A DNA stretch of 13,511 nt, taken from contig JBMHDM010000040.1 in the NCBI GenBank assembly GCA_049889395.1, forward strand, positions 1 to 13,511, read 5' to 3'. Position 1 is the first letter of the stretch; the number at the start of each line of letters is the position of its first letter. The position numbers and the translations under genes are program-made. Origin of the DNA: UBA3537 sp049889395. GTDB taxonomy: Bacteria; Bacteroidota; Bacteroidia; Flavobacteriales; Flavobacteriaceae. Positions 1 to 8,400 of the stretch are shown one piece after another. A model generated the notes under the pieces. The model was not told the DNA's origin. It searched no databases and saw nothing but the letters and a program-made list of their open reading frames with translations.

Positions 1-14
1 AATAAATAAAAACG

Positions 15-45
15 TTTGCGGTATTAAAAATGCAGTGTATATTTG
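15..45 (+). promoter_or_regulatory. Bacteroidota-type promoter for tRNA-Asp
   Basis: TTTG at 15-18 matches the -33 element and TATATTTG at 38-45 is a perfect TAnnTTTG -7 element, with a 19-base spacer as expected for the primary sigma factor of Bacteroidota. Transcription would start near 51-53, about a dozen bases before the mature tRNA begins at 64, leaving a short 5' leader. The motif knowledge is established; its use here is inferred from position. Confidence 0.75.
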
Positions 46-63
46 CATTCGCTACAGAGCAAC

Positions 64-137
64 GGTTTGGTAGTTCAGTTGGTTAGAATACCTGCCTGTC
101 ACGCAGGGGGTCGCGGGTTCGAGTCCCGTCCAGACCG
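64..137 (+). tRNA. tRNA-Asp (anticodon GTC)
   Basis: A complete cloverleaf can be drawn. The acceptor stem pairs 64-70 (GGTTTGG) with 130-136 (CCAGACC), with one G-T pair. A D arm follows, then the anticodon stem CCTGC (91-95) with GCAGG (103-107) around the loop CTGTCAC, placing anticodon GTC at 98-100. The T arm carries the TTCGAGT loop. The discriminator base at 137 is G, as expected for aspartate tRNAs. No CCA is encoded, so the 3' end must be added by tRNA nucleotidyltransferase. The gene stands alone: no second tRNA follows, but tandem hairpins and a terminator do. It is convergent with the photolyase-family gene downstream. Confidence 0.97.
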
Positions 138-181
138 CAAAGTACTTTAAAGTCATAAAGGTACGAATGAAGTTGTGTTGA

Positions 182-216
182 GGTAATCATTAGATTACCA
201 GTGGTTTGACAAACCA
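182..216 (+). other. Two tandem hairpins in the tRNA-Asp trailer
   Basis: A perfect 7-bp stem, GGTAATC (182-188) with GATTACC (193-199), encloses an ATTA loop. Next to it TGGTTT (202-207) pairs with AAACCA (211-216) around GAC. The block also holds a direct repeat, ACCAGTG at 197-203 and 213-219. Both hairpins lie between the tRNA and its terminator, so they would be transcribed. Their function is unknown. They could help 3' processing of the tRNA precursor or be the remains of another RNA element. Confidence 0.5.
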
Positions 217-222
217 GTGAGA

Positions 223-252
223 AGCTTTCCTGTAAAACGGAGGGCTTTTTTT
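223..252 (+). terminator. Intrinsic terminator of the tRNA-Asp unit
   Basis: AGCTTTCC (223-230) pairs with GGAGGGCT (239-246), using two G-T pairs, around an 8-base loop, and runs into a tract of T (246-252). On the plus strand this is a typical rho-independent terminator. The minus strand has no T tract after the stem, so it probably does not stop transcription of the convergent photolyase-family gene. Confidence 0.65.
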
Positions 253-266
253 ATAACGGATAAGCT

Positions 267-1724
267 CTATCGTCGTTTAACATGCTTTTTTAAGATTCTC
301 ACATTTTCTTGTTTTACCAAAGGGTGCTTGCGGTGTCCCCAGACTTTTTTACGTGCAGTTCTGGAACTGTCCTCCAAATTCACTATTGGTTTAGGGTAAT
401 TTTGTCCAATAATGACTCCGCAAAATTGCTGCTCCATGACACTCATTTTCCAAGGTTCATGAATGAATTCTTGAGGCACAGCTTTTAGTTCAGGAATCCA
501 TTGTTTAATAAAAGCACCATCAGGATCTTGTTCAATGGCATTTTTAGTGGGGTTATATAGCCTTATAGTATTGATGCCTGTGGTTCCAGCTTGCATTTGA
601 AATTGTGGGTAGTGAATTCCGGGGTCGTAATCCAAAAATAATCGTGCCAAATGATAGACCCCATCTCTCCAATCGTGATCTAAATTCAGAGTTAGAAAAG
701 AAACGAGAAGGGCACGCATTCTAAAGTTGATCCATCCCGTTTGCTCCAAAGCGCGCATGCAAGCATCTACTAACGGATAACCTGTTTGTCCCAATTTCCA
801 CGCGCTTAAATTAAAATTATCTTTGGATCGCTCCAGCAGTTCATATCCCGCATTGATACAGTTAGTTTCGTAGGTGCATTCCATTTCAAATTTTTGAATA
901 AAATGACAGTGCCAATGCAGTCTGGTTAGCATGGCTGATATTGCTCTTTTATGTTTTAAATAATGGGGATGATGTTGTACAAATTGATAAACCTGTTTTA
1001 CACTAATATTACCCCAACTTATAAAGGGAGACATTCGACTACAGCTCAAGCGACTTTTGGAGGGGCTTGAAATATATTTTTGATAATTTTTTCCACGATC
1101 TTGCATAAAAGATTTGAGATAACGCCAAGCGTTTTGTTCACCAGCAGGTTGAAAAGATTTGGGATAATGATCGACTTGTTGTTGTAAATGTTTCGGAAAT
1201 GAGAAATTGTGATTAAGTGAAATACCTTTACCTGTAGAAAATGTATTTTTGATTTGAGGTTCTTTCATGTAAGTTTGCCATGATTCTGCCCAATTATGTC
1301 TGTTTTTTAACCCCCTAACCACTCCATTTTGTTGAAATTCTTGCCATCTAATGTTGTGATTGTTACAAAATTGAGCAACCATTTTATCGCGCTCCCAAGA
1401 TCTCATTATGCCACTTTCATAATAACTCATCAAAGACTCAATGATGTAGGATTCTGACATGAATTTAAATACCTCTATTGTTTTTCCATAGAAGATATGA
1501 ACTTTTCTTTGATAAGACTTTAATGTGTTGTTTATGGAGATAATAGAGTGGTAGATAAATTGTAAATGCCGGACTCCATAATCAGGATGGTCAATCAAAT
1601 CTTGATCGAAAATATAAATGACGATATAGGGTGTATTTGAGCGTTCTGCATGATAAAATGGAGCGTGGTCCTGCGTTCTTAGGTCACGTTTAAGCCAAAC
1701 GATATTGAGCTTTTGTTTAGTCAA
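267..1724 (-). CDS. Photolyase/cryptochrome-family flavoprotein, atypical active site
   Basis: This 485-residue protein has the full two-domain architecture of the DNA photolyase/cryptochrome superfamily. The N-terminal antenna (alpha/beta) domain is about residues 6-135, opening with WLKRDLRTQDHAP. The C-terminal helical FAD domain is about residues 200-415, with SRMSPFISWGNIS, AWKLGQTGYPLVDACMRAL (308-326), the GW at 330-331 and DWRDG (351-355). Family members bind FAD and either repair UV-damaged DNA or act as blue-light sensors. By eye against E. coli photolyase, several key residues differ: Glu274 aligns with Arg268, Asn341 with Phe334, Met345 with Ala338, Trp382 with Phe375 and Trp384 with Met377. 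CPD repair should therefore not be assumed. The start is TTG, because a stop (TAA) lies six codons upstream in frame and no ATG is available. No clear promoter box was found before it. The gene lies downstream of the terminator that ends the M1 peptidase gene, so it is probably a separate unit. Confidence 0.9.
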   Translation of the reverse strand: MTKQKLNIVWLKRDLRTQDHAPFYHAERSNTPYIVIYIFDQDLIDHPDYGVRHLQFIYHSIISINNTLKSYQRKVHIFYGKTIEVFKFMSESYIIESLMSYYESGIMRSWERDKMVAQFCNNHNIRWQEFQQNGVVRGLKNRHNWAESWQTYMKEPQIKNTFSTGKGISLNHNFSFPKHLQQQVDHYPKSFQPAGEQNAWRYLKSFMQDRGKNYQKYISSPSKSRLSCSRMSPFISWGNISVKQVYQFVQHHPHYLKHKRAISAMLTRLHWHCHFIQKFEMECTYETNCINAGYELLERSKDNFNLSAWKLGQTGYPLVDACMRALEQTGWINFRMRALLVSFLTLNLDHDWRDGVYHLARLFLDYDPGIHYPQFQMQAGTTGINTIRLYNPTKNAIEQDPDGAFIKQWIPELKAVPQEFIHEPWKMSVMEQQFCGVIIGQNYPKPIVNLEDSSRTARKKVWGHRKHPLVKQENVRILKKHVKRR

Positions 1725-1797
1725 CTTTTGGACATGATTTTAGATTTTAAAAGTATTAAATCTCCATCTGATTGAGCGTGGTTTTAAGATAGATTTA

Positions 1798-1831
1798 TAA
1801 AAAAAGGCAACCTCTTGGGTTGCCTTTTTTT
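1798..1831 (-). terminator. Intrinsic terminator after the M1 peptidase gene
   Basis: AAAAAGGCAACC (1801-1812) pairs perfectly with GGTTGCCTTTTT (1818-1829) around a 5-base loop. It is flanked by A and T tracts, so it can act on either strand. It sits 16 bases past the stop codon of the minus-strand peptidase gene, which is the transcript it most likely ends. It also separates that gene from the photolyase-family gene. Confidence 0.85.
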
Positions 1832-1846
1832 GAGGTTTAAGGATGT

Positions 1847-4123
1847 TTATTTTTTTGTAAACTCAAATACTTGTCCACCAATATTTAATTCAAATCCATT
1901 TTTTTCGGCATTAAATTGCATTTCAATTCCAGCTTCTTCGGCAAGGAATTTACCACTTCCCTCATTGGAAAGGGTCAAAGGCGGTTGTCCCTCAGCTGTT
2001 GCCGTTAGCTCGCCGTTATTGTCAGAAATTTTAATCACCATAGGGAATGCAGGTGATGAAAAATCTCCGACATATGGGCTCAAGTCTTCCGCGTTTTCTG
2101 CTGCAATTTCAGGAGTCCATCGGTTGTTAGTAGAATCTACATCTGGAAATACAAAATCAGGATCAATTACCACACTTTTTAACGGTTCGTTAGAATCGTA
2201 TTTAAAAGTCCATTTGGTATTTCTTTTCCATATTTCAACTGGAAGTGTTTGACGGGTTTTTGTACCGCTTTCAGTGGTAAACTCTAGAATAACAGGCATT
2301 GGCATTTGTTGTAAATTTTCCACAGTAACGATAGCGCCTTTTGAGGCATCACCATCTTCATATTTAACACGGGTGATAGCTTGATCTAGTTTCCATTTGT
2401 GAATAAACCAACCGCGCCAAAACCAACTTAAATCTTCTCCAGATACATTTTCTATGGTTCTGTAAAAATCGTCTGGAGTTGGGTGTTTGTAGGCCCATCT
2501 TTTAATATACTCCGTAAAGGCTTCATCAAAACGATCTATACCAAGTATCTGTTCACGGAGCATTGTTAGGCCAATTCCTGGTTTATAATAAGCTAGTAGC
2601 CCTAAGTTTCGTTCTTTCATGTTATCTGGCGTAGTGTAAATGGGTTCCAAGCGATCATTGACTAATATGCTTGAAAATCTGTGCATGTTAGGTGTGTTTT
2701 CTTTATATTCACCGTCATTAAAGGCTTCTGTGCTCAACGAGTTAATGAAGGTATTGAAACCTTCATCCATCCAAGCATGAAGACGTTCATTAGATCCGAC
2801 TATCATGGGAAACCAAATGTGTCCAAATTCGTGATCTGTAACACCCCACAATGAGGCGTTTTTACTTTTCCAACTACAAAATACAATTCCTGGATATTCC
2901 ATTCCACCTTGATTTCCGGCTACATTTATTGCAGCCGGGTAAGGGTATTCATACCATTTTTCTGAATAATGTTCTATTGAAGCTTTTGTATACTCTGTTG
3001 AACGAGCCCATGAATCCATAGTGTTACTTTCAACTGGATATACTGAAAGCGCCATGGATTTTTTTCCGCTAGGCAAATTGATTCTTGCCGCATCTAGAAT
3101 AAAAGCTGATGAGGATGACCAGGCTACATCACGAGAATTTTCGATTCTAAATTTCCAAGTGAGTTCATCTTGCCCTTGTGGTCTAGATGCAGGGTCGTTA
3201 ACCTCTTCTGCAGAGCGAATAATAACAGTTTCATCGCTATTTGCAGCTTGTTTTAATCGATTGAGTTGAGTCTCTGTGTAAACTTCTTCTGGGTTTAATA
3301 ATTCTCCTGAACAAACCACAAGGTGGTCTGCTGGCGAAGTGATGTGAACATCGAAAGTACCATATTCTAGATAAAATTCACCTGCACCTAAGTAAGGTAA
3401 GGTATTCCACCCTGAAATATCATCGTAGACACACATTCGGGGGTACCACTGTGCAAGATTGAAAATTCGACCATTTTGAGTTTCCAAAACGCCCATACGG
3501 TCAGATCCGTAGTCTGGTGAGGTAAACGAAAAATCAATATTAATATTGATTGTACCACCATTTGCTTTTAAAGGTTTTGGCAGTATAATTTTCATACGAG
3601 TGTCACTGATTTTATATTCAGCATTAACTTCGTTGAGGTTTATTTTATTTTTTCGTTTGTTCTTGGTTGAACCTTTACGCTTCGTTGTTGATTTGTATCC
3701 CAAGGTCACCTTGCCAATATCGTATCCTCCATCAAAGTTTTGGCCTTTGGCACCATTTCGACTACCACTCAATGGGATAATGGCATTTCCTCTGGAGTCT
3801 TTTTTAAACAGATTTTGATCCATTTGAATCCATAAAAACGATAAATCATCTGGGCTGTTATTGGTGTAGGTGATAGTTTCACTTCCGGTTATTTTTTTGG
3901 CTGCGTCATCTAGGTGAACCTGAATGCTATAATCGGCACTATTTTGCCAATAGGCATGTCCTGGTTTTCCGCTAGCAGAACGCGTGGGTGATCCGTTGTT
4001 TGTATAAAAGCCATGGCCAAATGCGGCGTTGTAATCGTAAACAGATTCTTGTTGTTCTTGGGCTATCACGCTGGTCAGTGAAAATAAAGAAGTTAAGAAC
4101 AACGCAAGGAGTTGTCTATTCAT
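1847..4123 (-). CDS. Exported M1-family zinc metallopeptidase
   Basis: A gluzincin aminopeptidase of 758 residues. The zinc site is complete: HEFGH at residues 431-435, then 18 residues, then Glu454 (HExxH-x18-E). The exopeptidase motif appears as GGMEYP (406-411), the Bacteroidota form of GxMEN, and a Tyr pair at 512-513 precedes KPG, where the catalytic Tyr of M1 enzymes lies. A signal peptide (MNRQLLALFLTSLFSLTSVIA, cut before QEQQ) predicts export, so it probably trims peptides in the periplasm or at the surface. I chose the Met at 4123 over one 17 codons upstream (4174), because only the shorter form begins with a clean signal peptide. The last 90 or so residues form a beta-rich extension resembling the DUF3471 type. 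A strongly basic insert (about residues 144-160) is unusual. The DUF456 gene ends 81 bases upstream on the same strand, so they may be co-transcribed. Confidence 0.92.
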   Translation of the reverse strand: MNRQLLALFLTSLFSLTSVIAQEQQESVYDYNAAFGHGFYTNNGSPTRSASGKPGHAYWQNSADYSIQVHLDDAAKKITGSETITYTNNSPDDLSFLWIQMDQNLFKKDSRGNAIIPLSGSRNGAKGQNFDGGYDIGKVTLGYKSTTKRKGSTKNKRKNKINLNEVNAEYKISDTRMKIILPKPLKANGGTININIDFSFTSPDYGSDRMGVLETQNGRIFNLAQWYPRMCVYDDISGWNTLPYLGAGEFYLEYGTFDVHITSPADHLVVCSGELLNPEEVYTETQLNRLKQAANSDETVIIRSAEEVNDPASRPQGQDELTWKFRIENSRDVAWSSSSAFILDAARINLPSGKKSMALSVYPVESNTMDSWARSTEYTKASIEHYSEKWYEYPYPAAINVAGNQGGMEYPGIVFCSWKSKNASLWGVTDHEFGHIWFPMIVGSNERLHAWMDEGFNTFINSLSTEAFNDGEYKENTPNMHRFSSILVNDRLEPIYTTPDNMKERNLGLLAYYKPGIGLTMLREQILGIDRFDEAFTEYIKRWAYKHPTPDDFYRTIENVSGEDLSWFWRGWFIHKWKLDQAITRVKYEDGDASKGAIVTVENLQQMPMPVILEFTTESGTKTRQTLPVEIWKRNTKWTFKYDSNEPLKSVVIDPDFVFPDVDSTNNRWTPEIAAENAEDLSPYVGDFSSPAFPMVIKISDNNGELTATAEGQPPLTLSNEGSGKFLAEEAGIEMQFNAEKNGFELNIGGQVFEFTKK

Positions 4124-4204
4124 AATTGTTAATTTTAGTTGTTTTAATAAAAAAATAGAAGGAGAGGAGTTCATATCTCATGTAGTTAAAAGTGGTGCAT
4201 AAAT

Positions 4205-4702
4205 TTAATAAAAAACTGACTTGTTTTCCCAAATGATGGACATAAAAAGACCAAAATAAATAACTGCCACAACAAATTTTAAAAATGTTGAGGTTATGAA
4301 GCCGAGGAAAGACCCAAAAGCCGCTTTTAGAGCTGTTTCGGAATCAGCTCTATTAAATAACTCTCCAATTAAAGCGCCTAAAAATGGCCCTATGATTATT
4401 CCTCCAGGAATAGGTGATATAATCCCTATTATTAAGCCTAACGTGGTGCCAATAATTCCATACTTGGATCCGCCAAATTTTTTGGTGCCCAGTGCAGGAA
4501 TAAAGTAGTCCAGTACCCAAATCAAAAGCGCAATAATAAGTGTAATGATTAAAAATAGGTTCGATATTTCAATAAGGGTAGAAAATTTAAGCATCAAAAA
4601 GCCAAGCCAACTGGTAATTGGCCCAGGAAGCATGGGTAAAAAACTTCCAAGAATTCCCAATATCATTAGAAATAAAGCAATAATAATCAAAAAAATGTCC
4701 AT
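4205..4702 (-). CDS. DUF456 family membrane protein
   Basis: A 165-residue, very hydrophobic protein matching the DUF456 family (PF04306) in length and pattern. It has two N-terminal membrane helices split by a Pro/Gly-rich turn (FLPMLPGP), a helix around residues 48-68, and the glycine-rich re-entrant-like stretch GIISPIPGGIIIGPFLGALIGE typical of the family. A last helix lies near residues 140-160. The protein would sit in the inner membrane. No biochemical function is established for the family and none is inferred here. ATG at 4702 is the only sensible start. The M1 peptidase gene follows 81 bases downstream on the same strand with no terminator between them, so a two-gene transcript is plausible. 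No clear TAnnTTTG box was found upstream. Confidence 0.88.
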   Translation of the reverse strand: MDIFLIIIALFLMILGILGSFLPMLPGPITSWLGFLMLKFSTLIEISNLFLIITLIIALLIWVLDYFIPALGTKKFGGSKYGIIGTTLGLIIGIISPIPGGIIIGPFLGALIGELFNRADSETALKAAFGSFLGFITSTFLKFVVAVIYFGLFMSIIWENKSVFY

Positions 4703-4886
4703 AGCTGTCTTTTTGAATTTGACGAATATTTTATCATTATGTTACGTGGTAGTTAATCATACAGTCAGGAAATAGGGTTTATTTACATACAGAAAAAAGT
4801 TCATTTGACTAGAATCACCATGCGTTGTTGATTTTACTCAAAATGGCAAATCCAAATTGATGGACGCTTTGAATTGACGTCTAAAC

Positions 4887-5309
4887 TTATCCTAAAATTT
4901 TTGATCGGAACGTCTCATAGTTGATAGTTCCATCAGAAACAGCTTCTAAAGCCTTTGCAACAATCTCATTGGAATTGTTGCTATATCCTAATCCGATTGC
5001 AATTTTGGTCAAAATTCTAACTTCCCCATCATCCTTGATGTTATCAGCATAGACCATTCGAGCCAAGTCGAATAATCGTTCAAGGCGTTGCTCTGAGCTA
5101 GTTGGAGGATTGATGGGATGGGTATTGTAGTGTTTCAATATATCCTCGTAAACGGCTGGAGGAATTTCTAATCGTCTTGCCAAACGATCTAGAAATGATT
5201 TTTCTTCATCCGTTACAATATTGTCGTCCATAGCGATTCGTACTATGGCTGCAAAATGATCTTTATTTCGTTTTTTAAATCCACTGTCAAAAAGGTCTGA
5301 ATAGGACAT
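4887..5309 (-). CDS. TerB-like (tellurite-resistance family) cytoplasmic protein
   Basis: A 140-residue, soluble, all-helical, acidic protein of the TerB-like fold. The family hallmark is two repeated helical units, each with an acidic cluster after a helix: IAMDDNIVTDEEKSFL (about residues 26-41) and MVYADNIKDDGEVRIL (about 86-101). In TerB proteins these clusters bind divalent metal. Despite the family name there is no ter operon here (no terC, terD or terZ nearby), so tellurite resistance should not be inferred. Stand-alone TerB-like proteins of this size are common in Flavobacteriaceae with no known role. ATG at 5309 begins MSYSDLFDSG. A -7 box lies 22 bases upstream, giving a short leader. 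It is divergent from mfd. Confidence 0.82.
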   Translation of the reverse strand: MSYSDLFDSGFKKRNKDHFAAIVRIAMDDNIVTDEEKSFLDRLARRLEIPPAVYEDILKHYNTHPINPPTSSEQRLERLFDLARMVYADNIKDDGEVRILTKIAIGLGYSNNSNEIVAKALEAVSDGTINYETFRSKILG

Positions 5310-5331
5310 AATTATGTGTTAGGGTTCATCA

Positions 5332-5339
5332 CAAACCTA
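5332..5339 (-). promoter_or_regulatory. -7 promoter element of the terB-like gene
   Basis: On the minus strand this reads TAGGTTTG, an exact TAnnTTTG. Transcription would start around 5325, leaving about 15 bases before the ATG at 5309. No good -33 TTTG is found at normal spacing (the nearest is at 5372-5375, 32 bases away), so the promoter may be weak or activator-dependent. Confidence 0.5.
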
Positions 5340-5416
5340 CATAAATTTTTAATACAATAAAGATTTTTTACCAAAGAATGATTTAAAATAAACCACACAT
5401 TAAAGGGCTATTGTCT

Positions 5417-5424
5417 TATATTTG
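5417..5424 (+). promoter_or_regulatory. -7 promoter element of mfd
   Basis: TATATTTG matches TAnnTTTG exactly and is identical to the tRNA-Asp -7 box at 38-45. The predicted transcription start is near 5430, only about 12 bases before the TTG start codon of mfd at 5442. No convincing -33 element is visible upstream. Confidence 0.6.
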
Positions 5425-5441
5425 CAAAAATTATTTGAACA

Positions 5442-8400
5442 TTGGGTCAAACCATTTTTTCAGAGCATTTCCGACAGTCTTTGATACTTCAAAAACTGCG
5501 CGAATCCATATCTAATTCCCAACAAAATATACAACTAAATGGAGCTGTTGGCTCCGCCATTTCGTTTGCCGTATCAGAACTATTTAGATCTGTTGATAAG
5601 CCTTTTTTATTTCTATTTGAATCGAAAGAATCGGCGGCCTTTCATCTCAATGATTTGGAATTACTTTTACCCAAAGGGAGTGTGTTGTTTTACCCTGCAA
5701 GTTACCGTAGGCCTTATCAAATTGAAGATACGGATAATGCCAATGTACTACTTCGGACCGAAGTTTTGAATCGTATCAATTCTCAGAAAAAACCAGCCAT
5801 TATCATTACCTATCACGAGGCTCTGTTCGAAAAAGTATGGTCCAAAAAAGAACTTACAAACAACACATTAAAAGTAAAAATAACAGACCAGATTAGTGTT
5901 GATTTTCTCAATGCTGTTTTATTTGATTATAACTTCAAGCGTGTGGATTTTGTTACGGAGCCTGGAGAATTTTCTATTCGTGGTGGCATTGTGGACGTCT
6001 TTTCTTTTGCTTATGACACACCTTTTCGACTTGAATTTTTTGGGGATGAGGTAGAAAGTATAAGAACTTTTGATATTGAATCTCAGTTATCGTTAAAGAC
6101 ACACCAGAGTATTCAGATTGTACCCAATATTGAACATAAGCATAACAGCGAAAAACGAGTTGGATTTTTGGAGTATATTTCGCCACAAACAGTCATTTGT
6201 GCAACGGGTTTGCCACAGTTGTTTCAAACAACCGATCGCTTATTTGAGAAAGCCCGAGCCATTCACGCCAAACAAAGTGGAGAAGTACAACAGATCTCTC
6301 CAGAAAATCTATTTTGTACGGCTTCAAATTTTAAACAACAGCTTACTAAATTTTCAATCATTGAGTTTGGATCTCAAACTTTCTTTGACATTGACAAAGC
6401 CCATGCCATTGCTTATGATACAACGCCTCAGCCTGCTTTTAATAAACAATTTAATCTATTAATTGAAGATTTAAATCAACTTCACATCGATGGTTACCAA
6501 ACCTTTATTTGCTGTTCAAATACGCAACAGGCGCAGCGATTTCAAGATATTTTTGAAGATCAAGATCAAACGGTTCACTACAAAACAGTGATCTTGCCGC
6601 TTTATCAGGGTTTTATAGATCATGACAATAAATTAGCCTATTATACTGACCATCAAATTTTTGAACGCTATCACAAGTTTCATTTAAAAAATGGCTATGC
6701 CAAAAAACAAGCCCTTACGCTTAAAGAATTAAATAGCTTAGAAGTTGGTGATTATGTCACTCATATTGATCACGGTATTGGGAAATTTGGAGGGCTCAAA
6801 AAGATAGAAGTTGAGGGTAAACTTCAGGAAGCCATTAAATTGTTTTATGGGGAACGAGATATCCTTTATCTTAGTATTCACGCTTTACATAAAATTACCA
6901 AATACAATGGCAAGGAAGGTAAACCTCCAAAAATCTACAAACTGGGGAGTAAAGCTTGGAAAACCTTAAAACAAAAGACGAAATCTAAAGTTAAAGAGAT
7001 TGCCTTTAACCTGATACAGTTATACGCCAAGCGCAAACTTCAAAAAGGATTTCAGTACCGCCCAGACAGTGCTATGCAATTGGAGTTGGAGTCTTCATTT
7101 GTGTATGAGGATACACCAGATCAAATAACTGCAACTACCGATATTAAAAGTGATATGGAAAGCGAACGCCCTATGGATCGTTTGGTTTGTGGTGATGTTG
7201 GTTTTGGCAAAACTGAAGTTGCCATCAGAGCCGCTTTCAAGGCGGTTGACAATGGCAAACAAGTTGCTGTTTTGGTGCCAACAACCATATTGGCCTTTCA
7301 ACATGCCAAGACATTTAAAGAACGACTTAAAGACTTTCCTGTTACTGTAGATTATCTCAATCGATTCAAGACTGCTAAACAAAAAAAAGAAACTCTAGAA
7401 CAATTGGCCTCCGGGTCTATTGATATTATCATAGGGACTCATCAGTTAGTAAACAAGTCCGTCCATTTTAAAGACTTGGGTCTTTTGATAGTTGATGAAG
7501 AACAAAAATTTGGAGTGGCTGTCAAAGATAAACTCAAAACCCTGCGGGAAAATGTTGATGTTTTGACTTTAACAGCTACTCCAATCCCACGAACATTACA
7601 GTTTAGTTTGATGGCTGCTAGAGACCTTTCTGTCATCAGTACACCACCACCCAACAGATTTCCGATAGAAAGTCAGGTTATTCGTTTGAATGAAACTATC
7701 ATTAGAGACGCTATAAGCTATGAAATTCAAAGAGCGGGTCAAGTCTTTTTTATTCATAATAGGATTGAAAACATTAAAGAAGTGGCAGGTCTCATTCAAC
7801 GCTTGGTCCCCGATGCAAAAATTGCAATTGGTCATGGACAACTTGAAGGGCGAAAATTGGAGCAACTCATGTTGGATTTTATGGCAGGTGACTACGACGT
7901 TTTGGTCAGCACCACTATTGTCGAAAGTGGACTAGATGTACCAAACGCCAACACCATTTTTATAAATAACGCTAATAATTTTGGATTGAGTGATTTGCAT
8001 CAAATGCGTGGCCGAGTCGGGCGAAGTAACAAGAAAGCATTCTGTTATTTCATAACTCCGGATTATCATGTCATGACCGATGATGCCCGAAAACGAATTT
8101 CCGCATTGGAACAGTATACCGCTTTAGGGAGTGGATTCAATATAGCCATGAAAGATTTAGAAATACGAGGGGCTGGTGATTTGCTTGGTGGTGAACAAAG
8201 CGGTTTTATTAATGACATTGGTTTTGAAACCTATCAAAAAATTCTAAGTGAAGCCATAGATGAGCTTAAAGCTAATGAATTTGAGGGGTTATTTGAGAAC
8301 GAAACAAATCGATCCTATGTTCGAGAATTGACCATTGATTCTGATTTTTCATTACTTTTTCCAGATGACTATGTTAATAGCATCTCGGAACGATTGCGGC

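Noticed and set aside
64..266. Integration site of a mobile element at the tRNA 3' end
   Set aside because: No integrase, no second copy of the tRNA 3' end within the window, and the neighbouring genes are ordinary chromosomal ones.
217..399. A 60-codon plus-strand open frame after tRNA-Asp
   Set aside because: It begins inside the terminator stem and overlaps the conserved 3' end of the photolyase-family gene. It has no family resemblance.
4124..4174. A longer start for the M1 peptidase, 17 codons upstream
   Set aside because: The extension puts a polar, odd stretch before a well-formed signal peptide. The internal ATG preceded by an AT-rich leader fits Bacteroidota starts better.
4703..4886. 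Terminator or small RNA between the terB-like and DUF456 genes
   Set aside because: Only 4-bp inverted matches (GACG/CGTC) are visible, with no T tract. No promoter box or open frame stands out, so nothing can be supported in this 184-base gap.
4887..5309. A tellurite-resistance (ter) locus
   Set aside because: Only a stand-alone TerB-like protein is present. The other ter genes are missing, so the phenotype cannot be inferred.
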